DNA from: Bedellia somnulentella
Taxonomy: Eukaryota; Arthropoda; Insecta; Lepidoptera; Bedelliidae
NCBI GenBank assembly: GCA_963576735.1
Contig: OY755182.1
Location: 6,758,001 to 6,822,000 of the forward strand
DNA: 64,000 nt
Direction: 5' to 3'
Shown here: positions 42,776-58,800 of the stretch, piece after piece
How the letters are laid out: every line of letters starts with the position of its first letter
Numbering within the stretch: position 1 is the stretch's first letter
Program-made: the position numbers and the translations under genes
The notes under the pieces: model-generated
The model's database searches: none
What the model was told of the DNA's origin: nothing
Seen by the model: only the letters and a program-made list of their open reading frames with translations

Positions 42776-43009
42776 TAATATCAAGGTTAATTGAACTCAT
42801 ATCAAGCTATCAAAAGTAGAAGACAAGTGTATGGTATAATAAGCTATTTGGCGTATAAGCGCTATAAAAAAGTACCTTACTTTTATCAAGCATCACGTAT
42901 AGGAAACAAGATCCTGTACATAGTGGTACAGCCGACGGACTTTTGCCAGAAACCGGTTCGAGCTAGTCGGGACGTGCGCAGAGGAGGTGATTTTGAGAAC
43001 ATTTTGGCA

Positions 43010-43607
43010 CAATTGGCCTAGACCTCGTTTTTATAACATACCCTTTTTATACTATAAATCGATAAAGAACATCGTACTTCAAAACTTTGCCCATGGAATG
43101 CCTATCTAAAATATTGTAATTTTCAAAAAAAAATGATAATTAAAAATTGTCGTACCTAGTTCAAACTGAGAATGTATAGAACTAGATTCTTTGCTTCAGT
43201 GAAAATAAGAAATAAAAAAAAACATTTGATCTATGGTGTAAACAAAAACATAACCTCTTTCGATATTTTCCAGTTCAATCGCTCGCTTACCGGTTTATTT
43301 TCATGATATTATTTTTCAACGACGATCAATACAACTGGAAAATACCGAAAGAAGTTATATTTTTGTTTACAGAGCGAAAAGCATAGATCAAATGTTTTTT
43401 TTTGTTTCTTATTTTCACTGAAGCAAAGAATCTAGTTCTATACATTCTCAGTTTGAACTAGGTACGACAATTTTTAATTATAATTTTTTTTTAAAAATTA
43501 CAATATTTTAGATAGGCATTCCATGGGCAAAGTTTTTAAGTATGATGTTCTTTATCGATTTATAATATAAAAAGGGTATGTTATAAAAGCGAGGTCTAGG
43601 CCAATTG
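43010..43607. mobile_element. foldback element, copy B
   Basis: 598-bp near-palindrome of the same family as 648-1247, from CAATTGGCCTAGACCTCG to its complement. The central segment has the same orientation as copy A. Confidence 0.88.
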
Positions 43608-43609
43608 GC

Positions 43610-44206
43610 CAATTGGCCTAGACCTCGCTTTTATAACATACCCTTTTTATATTATAAATCGATAAAGGACATCAAACTAAACCACTTTGCCCATGGAATG
43701 CCTATCTAAAATATTGTAATTTTCAAAAAATAATAATAATAAAAAATTGTCGTACCTAGTTCAAACTGAGAATGTATAGAATGAGATTCCTTGCTTCAGT
43801 GAAAATAAGAAATAAAAAAAAACATTTGATCTATGATTTTCGCTCTGTAAACAAAAATATAACTTCTTTCGGTATTTTCCAGTTGTATTGATCGTCGTTG
43901 AAAAATAATATCATGAAAATAAATCGGAAAGCGAGCGATTGAACTGGAAAATACCGAAAAGAGTTATGTTTTTGTTTACACCATAGATCAAATGTTTTTT
44001 TTTATTTCTTATTTTCACTGAAGCAAAGAATCTCATTCTATACATTCTCAGTTTGAACTAGGTACGACAATTTTTAATTATTATTATATTTTGAAAATTA
44101 CAATATTTTAGATAGGCATTCCATGGGCAAAGTTGTTTAGTTTGATGTCCTTTATCGATTTATAATATGAAAGGGGTATGTTATAAAAGCGAGGTCTAGG
44201 CCAATT
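43610..44206. mobile_element. foldback element, copy C, with inverted centre
   Basis: Starts two bases after copy B ends. The arms match A and B, but the central segment (about 43840-43990) reads in the opposite orientation: GATTTTCGCTCTGTAAAC appears on the left arm side where A and B have GGTGTAAAC. Confidence 0.88.
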
Positions 44207-48169
<3,963 letters not shown>

Positions 48170-48385
48170 AACACTAATGTATTGCTTTATTAAATTAAAA
48201 TTAATGGCACTCTTTACTCAAAAATTTATTAGTAAATTCTTAATGTAACCATTCCATTTGAAATTATACAGTGATTAATTCTGCATATGTGTTTTATTAG
48301 TTGTCCCTGTGTTTAATCGGCGATTATTTTAAAGTATTTACTATAAAATAATCGCCGATATAAATCATCTGCACTTACGTAAGCC
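48170..48385. other. polyubiquitin downstream region
   Basis: Non-coding, probably 3' UTR. It holds a perfect inverted repeat CGGCGATTATTTTA / TAAAATAATCGCCG near 48319-48358 that could form a hairpin. Confidence 0.5.
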
Positions 48386-48690
48386 TTCAGGAGGCCTAGC
48401 ACGAGCTCTATTTTACCGTCACGATATCGGTTACAATGAGATGACCGTTTAAGATACTATGTAAGTGCGAAAGGGATGGCTGTGTAATACCACGCGTTGT
48501 CTAGTTAAAAGGTCGCGCGTGCTAGCCTTGCTGGAGGCCTTAAGAGCGTTACTCTATCAACACAATATCGGTTAGAGTGAAATGACTGTATACTAAGTAA
48601 GTAAGTAAGAGATGGGTGTTTTATACCACGCGATATCTAGTTAAAAGCACGCTCGTACTAGCTATGCAGGAAGCTCTTGGTAAACACCAT
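48386..48690. mobile_element. two tandem MITE-like copies
   Basis: Two related units of about 155 bp (AGCACGAGCTCTATTTTACC, GCGTTGTCTAGTTAAAAGG; then CACAATATCGGTTAGAGTGA, CGCGATATCTAGTTAAAAGC) homologous to 31358-31488. Confidence 0.6.
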
Positions 48691-48766
48691 CTCGCATTCC
48701 TCACTCATCGTCATAAATTATTTTCGATACTCCAGTAATTCACTTATTCAAATTTATTAATGAGCT

Positions 48767-49015
48767 GTGTAGTGTCGGCTTAGAATAGCAACACCCCATT
48801 TCTTCCGGTGGGTGTACATACGTAAGAGGCGACTAACGGTATTGGGGCCTTTAAGGGATTTTTGGGCGTTGCGGTTGGAGACCCATCACCAACAACCTTT
48901 ATTTTTACCATCTTTTCCCCACCTACATTTCCAAAAGTGGCTGAGGAATTTCTAATTCCTAAGCTCTGGCCACCCTTTCTAGGGATTTATAGCCGTGAGT
49001 ATATGTATGTATGCC
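48767..49015 (+). mobile_element. interspersed repeat 'GTGTAGTGTCGGCTTAGAAT', full copy
   Basis: Full-length unit with the TATGTATG tail, close to the 12650 copy. Confidence 0.8.
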
Positions 49016-49212
49016 TATGATGTTGGAATGCCTCCCCCTTTGTGTCCTACTCTAATTGGAAGCTATTCAATATAGAATAATGTAGAGCCAAGCTTCTAAC
49101 TATGCAAGGACTATATTGACAAGCTCTACTCGTGGAAGGTGCGGTGTGAAAGATGATATTGTAAAAAAGATAGGAAAAGAAATGTTAAGATGGTTTGGGC
49201 AAATTATGCATA

Positions 49213-49560
49213 AATAAATACTTATACTCACGCCATTATTTCCCATTGCGGTAGGCAGAGACTATTGATCGCCACTTTGTACGATCCTAGCAAACCTCTC
49301 TAGCTTCGTTTACATCCGTCAATCTTTTCATATTATGCTCTTTTATTCTTCATCTACGTCTCAGCCCTTTTGAGCACCCTCTATTTGGTCCAGGTGTGTC
49401 CTCCGTGGTCGTCCTCTACTCACATTACCTTCCACATTGGCTCTATAGATCTCTTTCACCATTTTAATGTCTTCCATTCTCTCTATGTGCCCAAACCATG
49501 TCATCATTCCTTTTCCTATCTTTTTATAATATCATCTTTCACGAATCACGTCATTTCTCA
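49213..49560 (-). mobile_element. LINE C-terminal fragment, degenerate
   Basis: Similar to 42507-42775 over about 120 bp (CTTATACTCACGCC, GGTAGGCAGAGACTAT, CGATCCTAGCAAACCTCTC) and continuing with coding-like remnants. Confidence 0.55.
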
Positions 49561-49567
49561 CACGATC

Positions 49568-50105
49568 ACATATTGCCACCTAGTGTTCAGAGCGCCCACG
49601 TTTTGCTTGGACCGTGTACTCCCGTGGTAGGGGGCAGGCCTATTGACCTTTTGTAGAAATACACTATCACACGACTAAGTACAAGTTAGCCATGTGGGTT
49701 TTCTCACGATATTTTCCCTCATCGTTAAAAACCATCATAAATTAAGCACACATATGATTTTAGAAGAGACAAGCGTGAAGCTCAGTGGGTATAACACCGC
49801 TTATCGTGCAGACGATGAGGGTTCGAATCCCGGGTCGGGCCCACGCCAATTTGTCTTTTATCTTTATCATGGTTGTAAACGGTGATGGAAAACAAGGTGA
49901 CGAAACCCACATGGCTGAGTTGTACTCAATTATGTGACAGTGTATTCGTGCAAAAACGCTATAGGCCTGTCCTATATCACGTGAGTACACTGTCAAAGCA
50001 AGAGGTGGGTACTCTGAAAACCAGGCAACGATGTCACACGACTTTCAAAAGTATTGGTACCTCTGCCAACCCCTCCGGGGATATACTGTGTGAACGCGTG
50101 AGTCT
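49568..50105. mobile_element. two family 2 SINEs, head to head
   Basis: A minus-strand copy without its head (49568-49765) abuts a full plus-strand copy (49770-50105) with box A (AAGCTCAGTGGGTATAAC) and box B (GGGTTCGAATCCC). Together they form a potential long hairpin. Confidence 0.7.
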
Positions 50106-52688
50106 TGAGTTAAGTCTTAACTAAGCTCGAATAAGTTACATATAATGAATAAAACAACGTCAAATCGTTAACATTTTATTAAGGAGGCAAAAACGAGCAA
50201 TACTTTTGGGATAAATTTCAATACAAATCAATCTCCATAATATCAGTTAACTGTCGAATAGTTAAAATGCAGTAATTAAGATTACAGTAACGTGAACAAT
50301 ACACACAACATAACATCTCTGTCCGCTTACCAAGTGTTTACAAATATTATTATTTTATTTGAAATATACCTTAAAGTTACGTTATACAAACTGTGTTATT
50401 TTTTCAACTAATCAAACTTTTTTATATATTTTAGTAATATTGATATTTATGATATAAGAAGAGGAATAAATTTATTTTAATGGATTAAAATCAATCCAGG
50501 AACACTGCTGTATCAACAATTCAACGGTCATAAATAAATAGTGTAAACAGTCAATAAGCAGACTTACAGAGGGAATGACGCTTGCTGCTTTCCAACTATT
50601 GAATAACATGGCAGCCGACAACAACAAGCACCATTACGAGAAAAGCAACATCAACCAATTACAGTTTTTGTTGCACATCTATATATGATTAGATAGAATA
50701 CTTTAAATTTTAAATACAACAACAGTCCAATCATCGAGACGGACAATTTATATGACTCGTTCAGTTGTGAGTGAACGAGTGGTTATTGACAAGTATTTGC
50801 GGAGCCGCGACTCTTACCAGTTAGCTATTGCTACATTTATGACATCACGTTCTATAATTTGTTATATTCAAATACAGTAGTGAAACTACCATGCGATTTT
50901 CCATATGACTGTGACTTCGTTTTTATTCTACGGTGACATAAATAACAAACTATCTAAATTTGTATTCGGAGATTTTATAATGTTATGTCATAAAAGAATA
51001 GCAATAAATGAGGACACTGGTTAGAGTCCGGATCCGTTCGCACATACACAACATTAAAATGCCAACTAACCAATGAAATATTTATTCGAATTACTTACAT
51101 TAAAGAGACACTTGAAGATTAGAACAATTATTTATTTCTGAACTTACATACATCTAACATTAGATCTAGGTATTGTCATTTGTATGCCAAACAATTTAAT
51201 AAAATGGGGTCCGTATTTTGATATAATGATATGAATAATAAATGGAAGGCTCTTGAATGTTAAATTGTATTGCAGTTGCATTGAAGCCAAATACGACTAC
51301 CGGCTGCTATAACTGGCCATTGGCGATTTGGTTTAGTAGGTAATAGGGCAACTTAACGATGGCTCGATATAAATAGGTAAACTAAAGTATGCGACACTAG
51401 GGCACTTTATGACTGGTAAGTAAGTTTATCACAATGACGATAGGTTAATTATAATGTCAATACACCAAACACCGAATGACACGAATCCTGGCAAGATTTC
51501 AACAACAAAGGACTGCGACGTGAGTCTCGACACGCACTATACACTCACGCGCACGCATAATACTATTGTATACATTTCTCCATTAAGATTTATCATAATT
51601 TACTTGCAAAGATAACTATAAAATCTAATCTCATAAAATTTAAACTGATGATACATTTCTTTACTAATTTATATTATGCCCGGTGCTTTAAAAGCGAAAA
51701 CGGTAAACCCTACACAAGAAGGTATTATATCTACTGACACTGGTGATATTTTGTTTGAAATTAATCCAACGTTGTACCTTCTTGTATAGGGATTTTCAGT
51801 TTATCTAATAACTGATTGTTATTACTCAATAGTATATGACAATTTATAAATATCACTTGTCGAAATTGATACCGCGTCGCGATGGTTCGGGTTCCGTCGA
51901 TTGCTCAGTAATCATAAAAATATGCCATATCACCTTTAAATAAATTAAATCTAAAATATACATTGACTTGTTGCTAAATAAAAAAATAATGTACAATATT
52001 TACTGTTGTCATCATTCACAGATTCATACATTCTCATTGATCCTTCTCATATAAAAACAGTCACGCCTAGCAATTTACTACTTGCGCACATTACCCGCGT
52101 AATTCTTGCATACATTTAAAGTAATATTGGTATTATTTCATCGCAAATTCATATAAATTACAAATATAAAAACGTCAATGTATTACATAATTTAAATTAT
52201 AACTGGGGAAATCATTTTCTACAAATGTAGCTTAAATTTTAATTGAAATGAAATATAATTTTTATTAATACAAATTGAGCGTCCGACATGTTTTAAAACA
52301 CCAATTAAATACATCCACATGTACACAATTTTCGGACAACTATTAGGAATATACTTGTTGTAACACAAACGTTTGTAAACAATATTAAGATATTGAATAC
52401 TTTCGTGGTGGGAATGAAAGGATTACGGTTTTAGACCATAATTTCAAACGCAGTAGATGTTGCTATACAAAACAGTATCGGGCAATTCAATTTCGTTACA
52501 TAATATCAGAAACGTATCAAACATCAGAAGAGGGATATATGACAAAGACACTAGCGCCTGTGGTACTCTATTGTAACTAAAATAGTGTTTGTAATTATCA
52601 GAGATGGCGCTACTGGCGTTTGTGGTTTAACAGAACGATACAGTTTTATATAGAAACAGGTAGAGGTGAACAGAGTCCGAGTATGAAG
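50106..52688 (-). other. probable 3' UTR and downstream of endophilin A
   Basis: 2.6 kb without repeats or frames, directly 3' of the EndoA stop on the minus strand. A minus-strand AATAAA near 50174-50179 is a candidate poly(A) signal. The clean, repeat-free nature in a repeat-laden window hints at constraint. Confidence 0.4.
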
Positions 52689-52814
52689 TTACATGTTGGG
52701 CAGCGGCACGGTGATCTGCACGTAGCTGATGGGGAAGTAGCCAGTTTTGCCGTTCACGGAGCCTTCGAACCAGTTGTCGTCCACTTTGTTGATCAGCGTG
52801 ATCACGTCATTCTC
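52689..52814 (-). CDS. EndoA: EndoA last coding exon: second half of SH3
   Basis: Encodes ENDVITLINKVDDNWFEGSV and GYFPISYVQITVPLPNM, then TAA. Matches endophilin SH3 to its VPLP end. Confidence 0.96.
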   Translation of the reverse strand, partial: ENDVITLINKVDDNWFEGSVNGKTGYFPISYVQITVPLPNM

Positions 52815-55800
52815 CTGTAAAATGCATTTCAATTTTATACTTTATTTGTAATTTTGATAAGTACAGAAACACACAAAAAAATCTTACTTTGGCCACAGAT
52901 TAATAAATTATTTTACTCGGCTGGTCGGGTGAAACCAGACTATGGTCGGGAATATGGTTTTACGTAATTAAACATTTAACATAAAAACATAAAAAAAATA
53001 AACCTAGGATAAAAATATAGTGGTGCATCAGTGGCCATAAGTTCAAACAGAGAATGAATCCAAGTCAGGGGTAATTGGTAGGAATGCTTCATTCCGGAAA
53101 TTGCATTAGGGCAAGAGTACTCTCCTACGCGTCATTTAGAGTACCGTAAGAGCGGGTTACTTTAGCTCTAGCGGGTAACTATGGCTCAAACCGGAAAAAA
53201 AATTAAACTTCCCACCTCATCGTTACTATGGTGGCAAACTATCTAGTTGAATTTGCCAATGTTAGATGGCGGTATTAGCACTCGTTTTTTATTGGTTGCA
53301 CAGTTCTGACATGAGTTTTCACTGCCAGTTTGAATTCAAACTTACGTGCCATGAACACTTGGACGATTTACGTCTGCAAACTTTCTTGTGAAACAGTGGG
53401 TTTTAGGTAAGTTTTACTTTATTATTTTATTTGTTGTGGTCAGAAATTTATTCATAAGTAAAATAACGGCAGAAACTATAGTGTTATCATAAGTTTGAGT
53501 ACTAAAATATTCAAAATTAAGTGTGGGGTTACTTTAACTCATATATTCGGGTTACTTTGGCTGTTCAGCCAATGTTACTTTATCTTTATCTTTTACAATG
53601 TTGTCTTTGAACTACCTAGACTTTGAATGACCCAGACAAGGGTCTACCCTTACTATACAGCAGGACCAAAAGCGGATGGATAGATACAGTGACCTTTGAG
53701 GATTGGTTTATCAAACATCTCATTCCCATTCTTAGGAAAAAAGATGGATAAAAGAACCTAGAAGATCCTAAAGAGTCCTAACGTCCTGTCGGACTGTGAA
53801 AAGCCAAACATTGCGTTCGTTTGTTTGCCTCCCAATGCAATACACATTCTTCACCCTCTGGATGTTGCTTACTTTAGGCTACTTAAATGTAAGTGACGTC
53901 AAATTGTATTGGACTGGAAGAGCAAGGCCCACTACACCAAAAGATCAAATTCCTCGCCTGTTGACAACAAGTAAAATAACGATGATTCTCATTCATAAGG
54001 CTGGCTGATTAGATACTGTATGACTTAAGTTCCTACTATTTTTGATATTTTATTAGTATAAAGTAAAAATTACGTTTTTTAAATTACGTTTTAAAGTAAA
54101 TATTATATATTTTTTTACATTTTGTTAGCTTGCTGCTTGTTGATTTTGGAAAAAAAAAGTTTTGTTAAAGTTTCCTTTGAAAATTAAATTTTTTTATATG
54201 ACATATGTTTCTTTTGTTTATATTCTATCACTTAAAAGTGTTTAAATTGGCTAAGCATTTGATTAAGTATCATTATGGAGTGTAAAAAAATGCAAGCCAA
54301 AGTTACCCTCTTTTTAGAACAACTTTGGCTCAAAGTAAAAAAACATACAAAAAATTATGGTCACAGTTTTAATAAAAAATATATATATTTCTGTAAAAAA
54401 TTATGTAATTATTATTCTCTAAAAAATTATGGTCACAGTTTTAATAAAAAATATATATATTCCTGGTTAGTTTTGATCCTCATAAACCATTTAAAACCAA
54501 TAAACTGTTATAAACTCTTACCCCAACTCTACAGTAGTGATTTTTATAAAATTGTTAGAAAAAAGTAGCTAAAGTAACCCGACTTTACGGTATAGATTTC
54601 CTCTGTATAGATTCTCTACTAATATTATACAGAGGAAAGATTTACTAATAAATAAAGAATAAATAAAGGAAAGAAAAATTTCGACACAGGCGGGAATCGA
54701 ACCCGCGACCTCAGGTATACGCCCCGACGCTCTGCCAATTGAGCCACCGTGTCAATTGGCTGCCAGCGCGAAATTCTTCTATCCTTTATTTCTTTTACAC
54801 GTTTAAGTAGTGTTTGCGTTTCCTACCTCCGAATTTTAACTAATTCGGAAGGCCATTTGTCCATGTTTTCAGATAGAATGCAAATGTTGAAAACGCCTAA
54901 CTATCACGTAATTTAAATCTTTTTGTTCATGAAAACCTCATGTGGGGATTATTACTAATAAATAAAGAATAAATAAAGGAAAGAAAAATTTCGACACAGG
55001 CGGGAATCGAACCAGCGACCTCGGGTATACGCCCCGACGCTCTGCCAATTGAGCCACCGTGTCAATGGCTGCCAGCGCGAAATTCTTCTATCCTTTATTT
55101 CTTTTACACGTTTAAGTAGTGTATGCGTTTCCTACCTCCGAATTTTAACTAATTCGGAATTCTTTATTTATTAGTAATAATCCCCACATGAGGTTTTCAT
55201 GAACAAAAAGATTTAAATTAGAGGAAAGATTTGTTTGTTTGATCTTGTATAATGAATAAGCTACGAATTAACCCAATCGGTTACAAAAACTCTTTAAAAT
55301 TTGGAAAACTACCACTTTTATAGGAAATAAAAGCTGTATAAAATCACGCCAAATGACATGGGGTGAAATTCTGTGATTCAGATAAAGATACCCCCAAGAG
55401 TGCACATACTAGTGGTGTTACAGAAACTAAAAATATTCTCTAAAATTAACATTAGTTAAATGAACAAAGCTCACTTTAAATCCAAGCTCTCCCTGGTTCT
55501 CCGGGTCGAAGTCATACAGCGCGGTGCAGCACGGCGTCTTGGCCGGCGCGGGGTTCAGCGGCGTCCGCGCCGGGGACTTCATCGGCGACGGCAGCGGAGA
55601 CGCTGATAATATGACAGTTATGGGATTCGAGTATGCTTACAGGTATGTACGGTAGGAGGTCTACTTTTTAGTGTGAAAGCGATAATTTGGTGTGTAGCTT
55701 TTGTAGCTTAATGCTTGAAAGATAGACGCTAGTGATACGAGCCTTTCGGAACTATCGTAAACTATTATAGGCGTGGGAGGTCTACTTTTTAGTGTGAAAG

Positions 55801-58800
55801 CGATAATTTTGGCTATAATGCTTTGAAATTCTTGGAAGATTTATTCGCTTAGGATAAAACGCTTCATAAGGGGAGACGCTCTGGTGACACGAGCGTTAAG
55901 GTACTATCGTACACTGTTATAGGTATGAGGGGTCTATTTTTTAGAATGAAAGCGATAAATTTTGATATACTTTTTCTTAGTTCTTAGACGATGTATTCGC
56001 ATCGTAGTAGATGCTTCATAAGAGGAGATGCTGGTGATACGAGCGTTATGGGATTATCGTACACTAGTATAGGTGTAAGTTATATAATTTTTAAGTTGGA
56101 AGTGATAGCTCGGTGTGTATCTCTTCTGAGTGGTTGGAAAATTATTCGCGTCGGAGCAGACATTTCTGAAGATTAAATGAAGTATATTAAAACTTCACTT
56201 CGTCTTCTTAAATTCAACACTTCCAGTTGATAAAAACCAACGAAGGCTATCGATGTATCGTTGGGTTGGTCGAAGGTCACATTGATATTATTATCGGGAT
56301 CAGAAACTTGGTTTCACAAAATTATCGTTTTCAAATATCGTGACAAGTAGACCTCCTATTTTACATTAGTAGTAGTAATTATGAGACGTTAAACAAATGA
56401 CGACAGCGTCATTGGTCAGTGCTTCATACAATGAGCATGATACTACGTAGCCGACGACGTTAGTTAAGAGCTGTTTTCCTCCAGAGCTGAAGCACATGAG
56501 TGTGCATTAGATCGGTATTGATATGAATCAAGTGTTGTACCCACAGAACACGTAATAAATAATGATTATAATAGAAATTATTATACAACTTTTATTTTAC
56601 CATCTTTTCCCCACTCAACTTTCCAAAAGTGGCTGAGGAATTTCTAATTCCTTAGCTCTGGCTACCCCTTCTAGGGATTTATAGCCGTGAGTGTATGTAT
56701 GTGTATGTGTATATAGAAATTGTAGGTAAAAGGGGAATATCATGATTACAGCGAAAATTGCAGACTTTGGCTATTCTTATTGATATTCCGTGATCTGTCG
56801 GTATAACAAAACCAACAACATCATTTTCCAATGCTCGCAGTATCGATGTCAGCTTAAAAGGAAAACAGTCTTTAGGCGCTGAGCAAACAAGATAGTGGTC
56901 TAGCAGTTCATCTCAGATTGTAAGTCAGATAGGGTCTATGCTAGAACTAACCAGAAACATACCAATAGGAGTTCGGTCAGCACCTTATATGGTATAAATT
57001 TCTTAGTTTTTTATAAAGCGACTAGACTAATTTCGCACATTTTTGCTCTCATATGACTAACTAAAATCTATGCAATAGAGCGGCCAAGAACGCAACATAT
57101 GATCTAGTCAAATGAAAAACTAGTGAGTGTTTGATATAAAAAATGCAATCACATATGTAGCGGTAGGAAATATATATATAAATCAGTTTGAGAAAACTGA
57201 TTCAACGCTATCCCTAATTCTCAAGTTGAATAACTTACAAATATGCCTTACCTGTTCCTAGGATATATAATATTAAATTAACTTAGTAACAGATGAATCT
57301 CAAGTCAATAGAAAAATGCTTCATTCTTTTATTCTAAGCTTTACAAGATATGTAAAGTAAGCTTTTGCATAAATTGTAATTTGAATAAAACCAATAGAAG
57401 CAAAATCTTCTATATCAAGCTGATCACATGCATATTTAACTGCTGATGTTAAGCTAAACTTCAAATCACGATATCTTTACTAGTGTTCAAATTTTATATT
57501 TTGGCTGTAACAGCTATCTGTATATTTTCATAATATTTATTTTTTACGAAACAGTATCAAAGTTTTACATTATATTAGAACCAAGACTTGAAGTTTAGTA
57601 GAAAGTACAATAAACAATGCAAAAATTTAGAAGCATAACTATTTGAAAGTTTGTGACATTCAATAATGATTTTAGGTATAAATATTTAATAGGACAATTT
57701 AGTGTCATAAACCTTAAGATATCTAAGCTTCAAATTAAATCATCTTCCAAAATCTTAATGAAAACATCACAGATGAAAGAATGAGAAGTTTAAAACTAAC
57801 TGCAAATCCATACACAAGTCGAATGCTAAAGCTTAAAAGTAACACTATATTAACAAAAAAACATGTTTAATAATTCATAGAGCATTAAATATTTTCACAA
57901 ATGCAATGGTAAATCCACAGTTTTCAGAATTAGTTTCAATGAATCAAGTATCATGAAACATACATAGAAAACATGAGAACATACCGAAATGATGGGTGAA
58001 GTAAAACAAGCAAAAAGCTTTGACCGTAGCGAAGTAGACGTAATCGTGGGATGACGAGAGGTTTTGAGTTGAGGTAGCGATAAAGTTTTTTTTTAATATG
58101 GAAACCTTTTGCGAAGAATTAGTTAGTTAGACATGATTTAAATTATAAATCTTTTTAAGATTGCACTGGGGTTTCCATTCTAAATATTTTTTATCTCAAT
58201 TTCCAATATGGCACTTTATTCTTTTTCACCAAGTGTTCAAGCAACAAAAACACTATCAATTTCCAAAACAAGAATAAAAGAACTTGTAGCAATTCAAGAG
58301 TTTTATCCAAATAATCGCAGCTCGCTATTAAATACTAAAATCTACTAGCACTAATCTCTATTAAGCTTGTAAAGGAAAGAAAAAAAGGACCTAGAATAAA
58401 AAAGGATGAACGAATATGCATTATTGCTGAAAAAAAACATTTCCGTATAAGTTGTATGATCGCGTTTCTACTCGCTATAAAGCTTAATGAAAGAAAAAAG
58501 GGCCTAGCATAAAAAGGAATGAACGAATATGCTGTATGATATATCGCGTTGTTACCGTTGTTAGAGCGCTGGCCGCTGCCGCTCGGGTATAGCTCGAGGT
58601 GAGACGGCGGCTTTTGGTCGGGAGTACTCGCGCGGGACCCGCCTTCTTTGCGGCACAAACAAATATTACCACTCACTATCTTATCACTTATAGTTAAACT
58701 ATTAAATACAAATTTCAGTTTAGGATTTTTGTATCCTGAAGCTCTGGATAACCATTCTAGGGATTTATAGCTCCGGGCATATGTACATGCATATAATAGG

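Noticed and set aside
53796..54008. 70-codon ORF in the pogo-like element
   Set aside because: The meaningful coding sense (CLPPNAIHILHPLDVAYF) is in a different frame; this one is a shadow.
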